Source: Acholoe squamosa (taxonomy: Eukaryota; Annelida; Polychaeta; Phyllodocida; Polynoidae). Taken from it: a stretch of 64,000 nt of DNA. Location of the stretch: positions 89,627,920-89,691,919 of the forward strand of contig OX439036.1 of assembly GCA_949317995.1 (NCBI GenBank), written 5' to 3'. The position numbers and the translations under genes are program-made. Below, piece after piece: positions 1 through 11,209 of this stretch. Each line of letters starts with the position of its first letter. Position 1 is the first letter of the stretch. The notes under the pieces are model-generated. The model saw only the letters and a program-made list of their open reading frames with translations. It was not told the DNA's origin and did no database searches.

Positions 1-117
1 AAGGGTTATATTAGATGTAGCATACTGTTGGAGGGGAATGGGAATAAACAGAGTACAGATAGCTTATGACTGTAGTAAAGAGGCCACACACTAAGGGATG
101 ACTGTCAAGGGGAGTAA

Positions 118-434
118 GGGAGTGATCATTTTTTAACAACAGGGGGGGCGGTGGGTTTGAGGGGGGGTCAGAATTTTTTCAACCCCTTGACCGGGGGGTC
201 AGAATTTTTTCAATACCTCTGATGGGGGGGTCAAAATAATTTCACCTGTTTTCAGTGGAAAACCCCGCGCGTTACTATAGGCTAAAAGGGGATGTTCGCG
301 CGCGATTTTTGTCCCTTATGGGGGGGGGTCGAAAAGATTTTACCCCCTCGAGAGGGGGTGGGGTTGAAATTTTTTCGTGCGTCCGCGCGCAAACCCACCA
401 GCCCCCCCCCTATTGTTAAAAAATGATCACTCCC
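118..434. mobile_element. Harbinger-like MITE, copy 1
   Basis: A non-autonomous element with terminal inverted repeats GGGAGTGATCATTTTTTAAC at both ends, flanked on each side by TAA (115-117 and 435-437). A 3-bp TAA target duplication and GGG-type ends are typical of PIF/Harbinger elements; that assignment is inference. The interior is G-rich then C-rich, with repeated GGGGGTCAGAATTTTTTC, and carries no coding potential. Related copies lie at 23,485-23,679 and 53,776-54,233, and a more distant one at about 59,876-60,090. Confidence 0.75.
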
Positions 435-479
435 TAAGGTCATAGGGAGTAGATGGGCACTGCCCTGGTTAAGACATCA

Positions 480-830
480 CAGTGACACTTGTGATGGTGA
501 ACTGCCTAACTGGACACTAGAGTAAGCCTTTGGGCTACCTTTAATGTGGAGGGAAACCTGAGCAGCATGTGCTGGTCAGAGATACTCTGCACAGTCTTAC
601 TACCTGGTGCCTCCAGGGCACAACCGGAATGCGTACAGAGGAGTAGGATGTAGTGCAAGGAAGTACTGCATCTGAGGCTGTTTTACATGGAGGTGGTTGT
701 TACATCGCCATGCTTGTACAAACAGAACTATTTGTTTGAGGCTGGATCTCAAACTGTAGATGGCATCCTATTCTCCTAACATATTGCCGGGCAGTGACAA
801 TTGGCTTCCCATTGTGAAATAGCAATGTAC
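480..830 (+). repeat. Old direct duplication, copy A (partner 7,680-8,000)
   Basis: Aligns by eye with 7,680-8,000 in the same orientation. Shared blocks include GGCTACCTTTAAT and GGTGCCTCCAGGGCACAACC, in the same order and at similar spacing. The matching continues upstream across the MITE at 118-434, which is absent from the partner and so was inserted after the duplication. No coding potential is seen. Confidence 0.6.
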
Positions 831-1849
831 CTTATGGTTACATATGATGAGAACCCATAAGGTTATTTCATTTCATTTATGAGAAATTTTGAGTAATTTG
901 TTGTGTTTATTGATAGTAATGGGACATGCGTGTAGTGTTTCCAGCATTCCCCTTGGTTGAAAAAAAACAACAACAGTCGCCTCCCACTAGGGACAAATAT
1001 GTATTTTTCCCCGAGTTACCAATTGGTAGATATGATGTCCACAAACTAGGAGACATGAGCAACGAAGAAAAAGGGCCAGAACTATATGCCATAAATTGCT
1101 TGCTGACATGGGCTTTTCACAAATCACACTATGGTACCAGCGAAGGTGCGATAGCAGGATGGGACATGGTGAATGCCTTGGGGTGATTACATACAAAAAG
1201 GCAAATGCCAACAAAAACAAAGACCATTGGTTAGATAACATCTGTGGCAATTACATCATGTCACACCATGAATATCACATTTGGACACCTCCTAAATATG
1301 CAATTTAAAGTGAAGAGGTTGCCGTGGCATGTACATATTTAGTGTCATTACTTAATGCTTTCAGTTTGACAGCAAAATAAATGGTTACTTTATGCTGTCA
1401 ATTGTTAACAAAATCGATAGTTATTTGACGGTCTAGCTTGTAAGAGGCCATCAAATTTCCCATCTCTACTAATTGCAGTGCTCCCTCTGCGAACTAAATT
1501 GATTCTCGAATTGCATGCAAATACTTAGACCACTGGTCTAACCAAATTGAAATCTGTGCTTTTCCCATGGAGTGACTTGCTCCAAGTGATAGAGTCACGT
1601 TGTTTCAATGTACTACATGTATTTGTACCTTTAAAAAAAACTCCTGCCATATCCTCGTAACATTCTGCCATCTTTCCTTCCATCTGCCTCTCGGTTTTCT
1701 CTTTTTCAATTCATCGGCTTGGAGGGCCCATAGTCCCATCTGCCAATCCTGCATTCATAGCTACCTTTCACTGCACTTTATACCATTGTCCCTTCGTTCA
1801 TCATATAAAATATAGATATGGTACCTGTCTATGGACTCTCTGAATTGTA
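831..1849. other. Gene-less stretch
   Basis: Only short overlapping open frames on both strands, with no recognisable protein and no convincing splice-site pairs. I see no repeat structure here. Confidence 0.5.
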
Positions 1850-1935
1850 CTGTCCAATCAGAGCGCTTTTACCAGATGCACTAGTGTAGTCGTTTCCGCG
1901 CGTATAAAAGAAGGCAGATCCAAGTTGAGGTTCCC
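1850..1935 (+). promoter_or_regulatory. Candidate CCAAT/TATA promoter
   Basis: A CCAATCA box (about 1,853) is followed some 45 bp later by TATAAAAG (about 1,903) in a locally GC-richer stretch, which is core-promoter-like spacing. No gene is recognised downstream, so this could be a remnant promoter, an element-derived promoter or chance. Confidence 0.25.
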
Positions 1936-2394
1936 TATTATTTCAGATGATGTGAGTGTTACAGAAAAAGGGGTTTAGATCCGGGAACGTAGATTGAACC
2001 ATTGGTCTAAGCTGAATCAAATGTGCAAGAAGTATACATGGATGTCACTTTGGCGCAGTATCAGTCTTGCAGCACGTATACAGTCTTAAAGGGTGGGGCA
2101 GGTGATGCTAATGCTCTCACTCCAGTTACCACCAAGAATACTCAGCACACATCTACGTACTCAGGGCTACATACTGCATTGACGCATTAAGTTGCCTCCT
2201 ATTTGAGTCGACAACCACAGCCCTCAGCAAACGGAACCGTAGTTTGTATCAGATCCTTGACTGAGTACCCCCCCCTCTCGAAACCTAAAGCGCTTAGTGC
2301 ATGATTAAATTCCTGTGGCTATTGTAAAATTTAGGATCCCATTGTACTACACATGAAGAAGTAGGTCACATTATCTTACACCCATTGCCCCAGA
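1936..2394. other. Gene-less stretch
   Basis: Nothing recognisable on either strand beyond short open frames. Confidence 0.5.
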
Positions 2395-2640
2395 GCTGCT
2401 CACAATTGATGGTGTCTAGACACCTCACGATATCACTATTAGCTGACCCAGAAACCCACTTCTACCAAGAGTAGCTCCCTGCAGGTCAAAGGTTGAGCAG
2501 CAGATGGCCAGCGGCTGGAGGAGAACTTAATCCCCTTGTATGGGTAGATATCAGTGATCCACATAGCCCCTGGATACCTGGCTCCCACCTCATTTCCCCA
2601 GGGGCTGGACAGGGGAACAGATGTGACCTTGCTTGGAGCT
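2395..2640 (+). repeat. Old direct duplication, second block of copy A (partner 8,205-8,400)
   Basis: Shares the ordered motifs TATTAGCTGACCCAGAAACC, GAGCAGCAGATG and a GATACCTGG block with 8,205-8,400, in the same orientation. Together with 480-830 versus 7,680-8,000 this makes a collinear pair. Copy A is longer between the blocks, implying an insertion in A or a deletion in B. Confidence 0.5.
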
Positions 2641-5062
2641 ATTATGAGGGACAACATCCTTAAGGCTATCTGTATTGGGTTGTAGTCCTATGATCACTCT
2701 GGTGTGAACATTACAATACGTTGGGTCAGCTATGCTGCCAGATGAAATTATATTAGAAACCCCATCAGTTATCTCATCCTTGTTTCAGGGATGGTGTTAG
2801 ATGATGCTAAATTTCCCTTTATGTATATACCCATTATGTGATCTTATAAATATATTCCATAAAAGGCGTCACATCCAATATGCAGTTTATTTAGTCTAAT
2901 CGCCTGAGAATAAGAGGTTCCTCTTCTAAAGGTGGTCGAGATATAGAGTGTTATTGGAACGGGTATGAAAATAATTATGTTAATGATTTAAAAACCAAGG
3001 CAAAGAAACTGGTTGACCCTTTACTACAAGTGACAGGTGCATTTTCCGTGGTTTGATGGGTACAGGCATGGTTGACCTGATTTTAGGATGCACTGACAGA
3101 AATAGAAATAGAAATGTCTAGAAATAACATTCAAACTATAATTCACAAATACAGTGCTCAGCATCAAGGAATCACTATTTTGGGTTTTCGCTCAAGGTAT
3201 CTGCCCGAATCATGGTGTTTCTATCCTGTATTATAATGCTTTTATATTGGGGCTCTATCATTCCAAATAACCATCGTGTCTAAACCACTAGACACAGATT
3301 ATCTGCAGTTTCTCCTTCCCCTGCCACCCACTCTACCTGCTGCACTCCTGCTGTTACCATTACTGCTGCTCCTCCTGCCCCACTAAACTGAGAGACTCAG
3401 GCGATCGAAGTGCAACAGTGTACTGCCGTGAGCTGCTCTGTGAGCTGCTCAGTGGGAGATGAGTGGCAGGAGGGACACGCGACCTGCTCGTGTACTACTC
3501 ACAGGTGGGGGCTCACTATTGGGTGAATTTAGCTCCATGTAGGGGGTCTCTAACAACCAAGCCCTTAACTTCTAACTGCCGTACAGTACACTGTCGTACA
3601 GTTCACTGCATCCATTTGCCAGCATCATACATGAATGCAGCTTGGTGAGTAAATCTTCCAGGATGCATTCATAAAGCATTCCTTTTCTACATGTGAGACT
3701 ATTGATTCACGATGAAAGGGTTTCATGTAGGGGGGGGGTCATAATGCACCCCTACAGTAAGATTTTGGTCGTTTTTTGATGTCTGAAGCAGTCATGGATA
3801 CTATAGTCTGAAAGGGTGGTCTTGGGATCGATATCAAAATACCCTTTTTGTCCCAACATTCCCATCTCCTCTCTAATCTCCTTCTGGGGAAGCCTCATCC
3901 ATAGGCACGACTCTACTAAGCTACCTTTGGACATGCGTCGATTTACTCTGCTATGATAAAGGGTGAGCTCAATAATGTTATAAAATGTCACTTGCACAGG
4001 CAACCACGATTCCCACTGAATTTCCAGAATGGACTCTGCAAGATAGATATCACTTCCTCAGTCTAGACAAGAAGAAAGTCCTACTTTGGCATACTGTTGG
4101 CTTGTCCTTGATTATAGGCCATTGCCTTTCCGAGTGCAACCTAGGACCACTCTGTCCATTGAGGTAGAGTCCTGCGGGTATAGTATGGTGTCTACCATAT
4201 AATTGGCTTGTTAAAGGACAGCCATTGGTAGGCTACCTGCCATGACACCACTGGAGTGCTATCACTCTATTGCTGTGCTGTTGGCAAAAGCTTATATATT
4301 CTGTCTGGCGTACCTGTAATAAACGTCTGTGGGTCTTGCCAAAAAGGAAACGTGAACCAATAAAGAAAACATGCACGTTTTTGTCTTGCTAAATAATTAT
4401 TTGGATAATCGTTTAGAGAAAATGTGCACGTTTTTTACATCTCAAAAGGAGTTTTCCATACATTCTGCCATGATTCTTTTGTCAATACTGTGAAAACAAG
4501 TCAATCCTCGTCATCTTTTGGCAAGACGCTCCAGAGTGTCTTTTGGTGCGCCTCTGATGTTGCACAGGTGAAGAGCCCAAATAAAACACAGCATTGATTG
4601 CCAAAGTGTGAGTAGTCACGTGCTGAATCTAAACCTTTATTATCAAAATTGGATCTGACGGAAAGGCTTTGAACATTTATTGTGTAAAAGTATTCTTAAA
4701 ATTGACATACAATTATTATCTACAACTGTATTCATCTCAAGCTCGATACTCTATCGCTGTTTATGAATAGTGACATGTAAAGGTTGTGTCCCTTTATGAA
4801 ACTCTGATTCCTATGAATTCAATCCAACCTCTATAGATTGCACCCGTGTAAACATGCATGCTTGGCAGGGCATCAGATTAGCTGTATCATCCTGACAATC
4901 ACTTCTGATTTATCAAATAAAGAATGTTGATTAGTGAATTGATCAGCCAGATCCTTCTTAAAAGATGTGGCAAAGCACTTCTGAAGGAATCTTGGTCCAG
5001 ACCTTCGTCTTTGGGCGGAGTTGTGGTTGATCATGCTTGTCGATTTGTCTGGAGGATGATAT
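2641..5062. other. Gene-less stretch
   Basis: No gene or element recognised. Open frames are short and unlike known families. A G-run near 3,730 resembles the Harbinger-like MITE interior, but no terminal repeats are present. Confidence 0.45.
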
Positions 5063-5149
5063 GCACCTTTTAGTTTGGGTGATGGTTTAGAGCACCTTTT
5101 AGTTTGGGTGATGGTTTAGAGCACCTTTTAGTTTGGGTGATGGTTTAGA
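5063..5149. repeat. Three exact tandem copies of a 29-bp unit
   Basis: The unit begins GCACCTTTTAGTTTGGGTGA and starts at 5,063, 5,092 and 5,121. The copies are identical to my reading, so the expansion is recent. Confidence 0.9.
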
Positions 5150-5229
5150 GAAATACCCCGACTCTGAATTTTAAAAGATGGAAAGGGGTCTGCTAAATCA
5201 CATGCACACATCATGGGATGTAAAGCAGC

Positions 5230-5388
5230 AAACCTGAAGGCTATAGTCGCCATGCTCCAGAGGAACGAACTGCCTCTGGTCAGAGGAAGACTGCGAGATG
5301 GGCAAGTTATCTAAGAGGACCTGATAAGCAGCCACATCTTACTTTTTCTGAAGACCACTAAACCAATAACCTATCATCAAATATAGAC
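5230..5388 (+). repeat. Diverged interspersed repeat, copy 1 (partner 15,795-15,985)
   Basis: Matches 15,795-15,985 in the same orientation through the ordered motifs CAGAGGAAGACTGCGAGATG / CACAGGAAGACTCCAAGATG, CTGATAAGC(A/G)GCCACA and TATCATCAA(A/G)TATAGACT. Non-coding. Family unknown. Confidence 0.6.
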
Positions 5389-5494
5389 TACCCAGCTAGC
5401 ACACGCGATGAAATTTACATAATTTTTACGTAAAGCTTTTACGTAGAGATCATGTAAAACTGATGTAAATTGCATGGCGTGTGCTAGTTGGGTA
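5389..5494. mobile_element. Short hairpin MITE with TACCCAGCTAGCACACGC ends
   Basis: Ends TACCCAGCTAGCACACGC and GCGTGTGCTAGTTGGGTA are inverted repeats with one mismatch, and complementarity continues inward through ATTTACAT and TTTTACGTA, so almost the whole element of about 106 bp folds back. A TA dinucleotide borders each end and may be the target duplication. It has no coding capacity. Confidence 0.7.
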
Positions 5495-6834
5495 CTTAAG
5501 TGGTATGTGGAAGAAATCTGTTTTCCTTTTTTTTTTTGCTGGTTTCCTCAATGATACTTTCTACTTGTGGAAACACGGTGAATACCAATGCAGATAAGAT
5601 GTACAGATAAAATACACAAGATGAAAATAGTCTACTGGCCAAACGTCCAATTTCAAAGGAAAACTAGTAAAACTCACTCGTCCGCAGACAATACTCATGA
5701 ACGTAAAATGTCTGCTTATTGATTAGCCGACGCCAATATATATTTAAACTGAATAAGTGTGATCAAAATGACGTTGAAAAGGTACAAGGTATAGGAAAGA
5801 GAGCCCAGTATCGAGAAAATTCTAAATCGATGGAGTTGGAACTTGAAATATTTTGGGAGGAGTGAGCAAAGAATGCTGGCCCCCATCTCTCTGTATTAGC
5901 TCCCAAATGTCACACCCACATATCTCTGATATGTGTCTTTAGTGGCTTTTAGTGTATCAGAATTCCTTTATCTTTTTCATGATGTGTGCCACTTCCTTTA
6001 CTTAGTGAACTCTATATCAATATAATGCACATTTGCACAGAGAGGCCGAACAGGGTACGGTGTACATACTATATCAATGCAAGCTATCTTTATGTAACCA
6101 CCTTTCCCCTATAACTAGACAATGAAATTTTTATCTTAAAGGTGTATTTAATCACCTATAGCAACTCGGGTACTTGGTGATATCAAATAGGAATTTCATA
6201 TCATAGCACTGCTTCCAATACATCGAGGGAATCTGATATTTCTTTCTTTGCTTCATAAAACATGACGAAATGTGGAGAATGATACAATTATCCCCATAAT
6301 TCCCATAACGGTAACTTTTCTCGTGTTCCCGTGTCATCCTTTAGTAATTTTTTGGATTATGTTAACAAGCAAAGGCATCAATTTGTAGCTGAAGACATGG
6401 GGAGATCTAGATAAAAAAAAGGAGTGCTATGAGTTCACGTCTTTTGTCACAAATTTATATACATATTGGTTTCTTAAATGGTGCATGATAATGCTTAGCA
6501 TTAGGGGGGTACTGGACAAAGAAACTATTGACAGGTTATTGGGACAAGATTTATTCTAGACGATTGGGCAGCACACGTAATGGGGTAGGGATGTTCATAT
6601 GTATACACATAGAGCATCCATTGAGGATGGATTTGTCACCTTCAGGAGATTAGGTGAAGAAAGAGTCGTTTGTGTCTCAACGTCAGCATTATATCCTATC
6701 ACCAAGTAGCATATAAACAAGCAGATTTTCAGCCGTATTTAATGCTTTCCCTCCATTGTCAGGGGCATCCTGCAGTCAGAAAAAAGCAAGCATTGATAGT
6801 AGTGTGCTGTGGGAGGTAGCATTTACTAAAACCC
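5495..6834. other. Gene-less stretch
   Basis: A/T-rich and without recognisable genes or repeats. Short open frames only. Confidence 0.45.
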
Positions 6835-7375
6835 ATAGTCCACTTGCCCTCTGTCGTGCGATTGAGCCATACATTTCCTATATAAATTTCTGCGACAGAG
6901 ACCTAGCGAACTATGGGTGTTACATCGATAGTCCACTTGGCCTCTGTCACATGATTGAGCCATACATTTCCTATATCAATTCCTGCGATAGAGGCCTTAG
7001 TGGACTATTGATGTTACATCGATAGACCACTAGGTCTCTGTCACAGAAATTTATATAGGAGATGTATGGCTCAAGCGAGCGACAGAGGCCAAGTGGACTA
7101 TCGACATTACAAATAAAGGTGAGCAGCTATAAAATTGATAACAGGGAAAGGACACATTGAAGTTATAGTTGTGGTAAAAGGAGTTTGTCTATGTCAGTAA
7201 TGTCGATAGTCCACTTGGCCACTGTCGCACGATTGAGCCATACATTTCCTATGTAAAGTCCATCGCCCACTTGGCCTCTGTCACCCGATTGAGCCATACA
7301 TTTCCTATATAAATTTCTGCGACAGAGGCCTAGTGGACTATCGATGTAAGTTTCTGCCACAGAGGCCTAATGGAC
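6835..7375. repeat. Cluster of hairpin repeats of about 90 bp, in both orientations
   Basis: At least four copies of one unit. Each starts with ATAGTCCACTTGGCCTCTGT, continues through GAGCCATACATTTCCTATAT, and ends with the reverse complement of its start (GACAGAGGCCTAGTGGACTA), so each unit folds into a stem-loop. Copies lie near 6,835-6,920, 6,921-7,010, 7,018-7,105 (inverted) and 7,196-7,347, with a further end fragment at 7,348-7,375. The repeated fold suggests hairpin MITEs nested in one another. A pre-miRNA-like transcript is possible but unproven. Confidence 0.75.
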
Positions 7376-7679
7376 TGTGGCTGTTGGGTAGGCTAGTAGA
7401 GAGTAGTTGGCCGCTGCCATATTTTAGGGGAATAGGGATGTCTTTCCACTCTCCTGTGGAACAGACCAAGGAAATTATATGCAGTAAACCCTGAATTATG
7501 GCATTGGCAGAGAGAGCTTATCATGTTATAAAAGGTGTCTTAGAGGGTAGATTGTATACAGCATGCTGGAGCAAAGCAGGAAAAACTGATCACTAGGTAA
7601 AGGGCACCCTGGTGGTAGTTAAAGGCCATGACAGGAAAGGGCAACAGTCAATGGTGCTGGGGACATAGAGGAAAGCTGG
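7376..7679. other. Gene-less stretch
   Basis: Nothing recognised. The right end shows weak similarity to the sequence flanking the MITE at 118-434. Confidence 0.4.
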
Positions 7680-8400
7680 GATACAGCCTGTATTGCGCAG
7701 CCACCATAATGTAGATCTCCCTTACTCGACACCAGGGTAAGCCCTTAGGCTACCTTTAATATGGATGTGAACCCAGGTGCCATATACCGGTCGGACCTGC
7801 TTTGCATAGACCCACCCCTTGGTGCCTCCAGGGCACAACCTGAATGCATATAGACTGCCATCTGTATTTCGGGCTATGTTTGTGCATTGGTATGTCTGAT
7901 ACGTTCCCCTGCTGCTGCTTGTACAAGTGGACCTTGTGTAAGATTGGATTTTAGGTTGTTTTCCTATCTATTCTTGCACAAAGTCATGTTACATATATCT
8001 TATTTGCTGCCATAGAACATTTCATGTCGCTGCTGAAGTATGCAGTTGAATTATTTTATTGCTCAAGAAAATCTGCCATAGGCCTAATTATGTATATATC
8101 TCTAATCATGTACTTCTATTCCGTATCTATAGGTGCTAGGATTACAGGGGGAAAGTTGGCCTCAATGGGACCATCTACTGGACTACATGCCTTGGCCTCC
8201 ATCTGCAAAACTAGTGATAGTATCAAGACGTCTCCTGATGCTACCATTAGCTGAACTGACCTAGAAACCTCTTTCACCATGAGCAGACACTATGGGTCAG
8301 TTAAAGGGGAGTGAGCAGATGACCAGGGGATGAAGGGATGGAAGGGACTCGATACCCTGGTATGATAGAGGCTGGTGAACCAGTTTGCTCCTTGCCCCGG
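7680..8400 (+). repeat. Old direct duplication, copy B (partner 480-2,640)
   Basis: Carries the GGCTACCTTTAAT and GGTGCCTCCAGGGCACAACC blocks (7,680-8,000) and the TTAGCTGAAC...GAGCAGATG block (8,205-8,400), in the same order and orientation as copy A. It lacks the MITE of copy A and much of the A-specific sequence between the blocks. An open frame of 76 codons at 8,024-8,254 has no family resemblance and is probably chance. Confidence 0.55.
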
Positions 8401-10140
8401 GCTCCTTGCTCAACTGGTGCAGAAAAACCTGATTTCCTAGCTAGTTATGACATGAACATATTAGGGACACATCTTCTGAATACCAATGGCATGCATGTAG
8501 CTCATCGCATTTTGAGTACACTTGCTACTATTTGTAGGGTATTTTACTTTTGATTATTTTTTTTTTGCAAATCGGGAATGTCACATGGTAGGGACCTAAA
8601 CCATTAAATCGATTGCCTTTACAAATTGAAATTGTTTCAATTTCATTCAGGAGGCTATAGTATTTATTAGCTTACTGCTCATGAGTTCTATAGTAGTTGT
8701 TGGGCATTGGATACAATCATAGGAGGTGTAAAGGATAGAGCAATCGCAATATTGTTTTATTTCTATTTCATTACTCAGCTAGCAGGAGTTCCCTCCAAGA
8801 TGGTTTGAGTGCTGCCTTAATTATCTTAATCGGTATGGTTTCGTCAGACATGCGAAACCCATAATAACTGCGACACTAGGAGAACATAAGGAGGAGAGAG
8901 GGAGTAGAGAAATATGCATGGGGGGGCGACAGGTGCAGCTGGAGAGACATGATAGGGTTCTAATCTGGCTGTCAGGTTCTCTATGAAATCTCGTATGTAT
9001 GGCAATGTGGGGGGATGAGCAGGTGAAAGATGATACAAAGACACGTGCGGGCAGTGTAGTATGGAGTAAGGGTGCTTTCATAGTGGTTTATTGCTGCCTG
9101 GCACCATGGATATCTATTGATAGCTGATATGGGGAAGGCAAAGTGGGCAGAGTAGAGAGCATATAGATGTGCACTATAGTCAATAGGTAGAGCATATTTT
9201 AACATTGAAATGTCAAATATTATTCCTGGCAACTATTGGAAGCAAATATACTGTACCTCTTGGGACTATTCTGGGGCTTTGTGTAGTGCAACCGTGTGTT
9301 GCTCCGAGCTTCTCTATAAACTTGTGAATTTATTATATATCATTATGTATTAAAGCTACACTTCATGTGGACATTGTTTTGTGTTTAAATTCTATATTTT
9401 TCACCACATCTACTGTACTGATCATGCATGAAAGTCCCAAAACAAACCTCCCTTATCTCAACCTGTAAGCTAGTGTATGCTTATAAAACGTCGACCTCAA
9501 TTTTCAGAGAAGGAATAATGTAAATCCGACCCACCTGTCATCCTAACGGTTTTCTGCAGGGCTGTATTTAAACAAGCGGTTTTTAAATGCCACCTCTTAG
9601 ACTTTTAGTGCAAACTGTATGACCATAAATTTTACAATCAAATCACTGATCCTCAAAGAGCAGTTACCTGGGGGTCATATTGGTTGCTTTATATAACAAT
9701 AAAGCAATGTTTCCATTTAGCTAATAGATTCTGTGATACTGCTCCCATTGGCATATTACTGGCTTTCAAACGAGGTTCTGTGCAGTGGATAGCTATAATA
9801 TTATATGCTGTGTCCAGTATATAAACCGACTGATCAATAAATGGAAACCTTGGCATTGATTCCCAGGCTTAACTTGGAACTTTTCAATGGTCAAAGAATG
9901 TAGGGCAGAATTATCTTACACCTTGGCAACTGTAGAAGGTGCAAGGCCCTCCTTGGCTGTGCCTCCTGTAAGAAGTAGTTTAATGAGACTAATAGTAGCA
10001 CAGACTCTCGGCCGAAATGTGGTCTGTAGATAAACAGGTCAATATCTCAACATTTTCATCTCCTTGTTGGGATGCCCCGTCCATAACCTGGAACACATTC
10101 ACTCCACCTTTACTTTAATCTGGAAGCCATTGCCTCTGGA
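8401..10140. other. Gene-less stretch
   Basis: No gene recognised. The minus-strand open frames around 8,820-9,230 overlap one another in several frames and have low-complexity Ser/Pro content, which argues against coding. Confidence 0.45.
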
Positions 10141-10186
10141 GGTTAATTCAAATCAGTGGCAAATTAGCATTGTTTTGAATTAACCC
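10141..10186. mobile_element. Miniature foldback with GGTTAATTCAAA ends
   Basis: Begins GGTTAATTCAAA and ends TTTGAATTAACC, 46 bp in all. The ends match those of the larger element at 24,056-24,680, so this looks like an internally deleted relative. Confidence 0.5.
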
Positions 10187-11209
10187 CAAAATAGATGGCT
10201 ATTCAATATAATGTTACTCTACTTTCGGACAGAAGCTGTTACACAAAACATTCACCCACAATGTCTGATGCATTCCATAAATCTAAAACACTAGACCTTA
10301 TACTAGTGTTACAAGATGGTTCTAACCTTCAGAGTCTCTTGGTGACAATTACCCTTGTTCATTAGATGTCAGAGTCCAGTACATGAAGGCCTATGCCTTC
10401 TTGTTCATTAGGCACCAGATAGTCCTAGTATATTTTAGAACCTGTGACGGGATCTAAGCACCACAGCGATATAGGCATATTGTACTTTAAACAGAGGAGT
10501 CCAGGACATTGCATTTGACGCTTAATACTTCAGCTCTTCATATTGGTACTCAATGTGGCTGCTACAGCCACCGTCTCCATATCTGTGGGAGTGGTTTCTG
10601 TTTAAACATCAACGGGTAGTTAATTTAAAGATGCGCTACAGAAAAGCCTCCGACCATAATGTGGTGCGAAACAGAATATCCATGCTCTTTGTTTAGATGT
10701 ATCTCTGTAATGTTATTGAAATGACACCTTTGCATTTTGATATTGCTCTCGTAATTGCTTCAGGAGCAGAACATCCTTTTTGGAGGAAATAATCTCTGGA
10801 TGCAGACTTCATTTCTGTAAACTGAAAAGCATGTTTCTCAAGAGTACACAGCATATATCCCTTTCCAGCATTATAACCCAGTACCTGAAAGGTGTGAAAG
10901 TGTGTTGAACAAGGTTTAACAAGAACGGAAAGAAAGCACAGCAGATAAGGATATAATACTAGTAGAACAGTTATTATCAGTGTAATGGGGTGCAGCACAA
11001 TACCGCTCTACAGAGGTCTGTCTTAAGCCCTGGTATGAATTCATGGAAACAGAGGACCAGCAGTATATGGTACATGGTGGTCGTAGTTTGGAATGACCTA
11101 AACCTACCTATCAAAGAGATTGGCTACCTGAAAATAACGACAGGTAAGGGCTGAGAGCTTCAGAATCAACTTGTAACCTGATCCGAGAAAAATCTTCCTC
11201 TAATTGAGA
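10187..11209. other. Gene-less stretch
   Basis: Nothing recognised. The minus-strand open frame of 101 codons at 10,693-10,998 shows no family motif. Confidence 0.4.
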
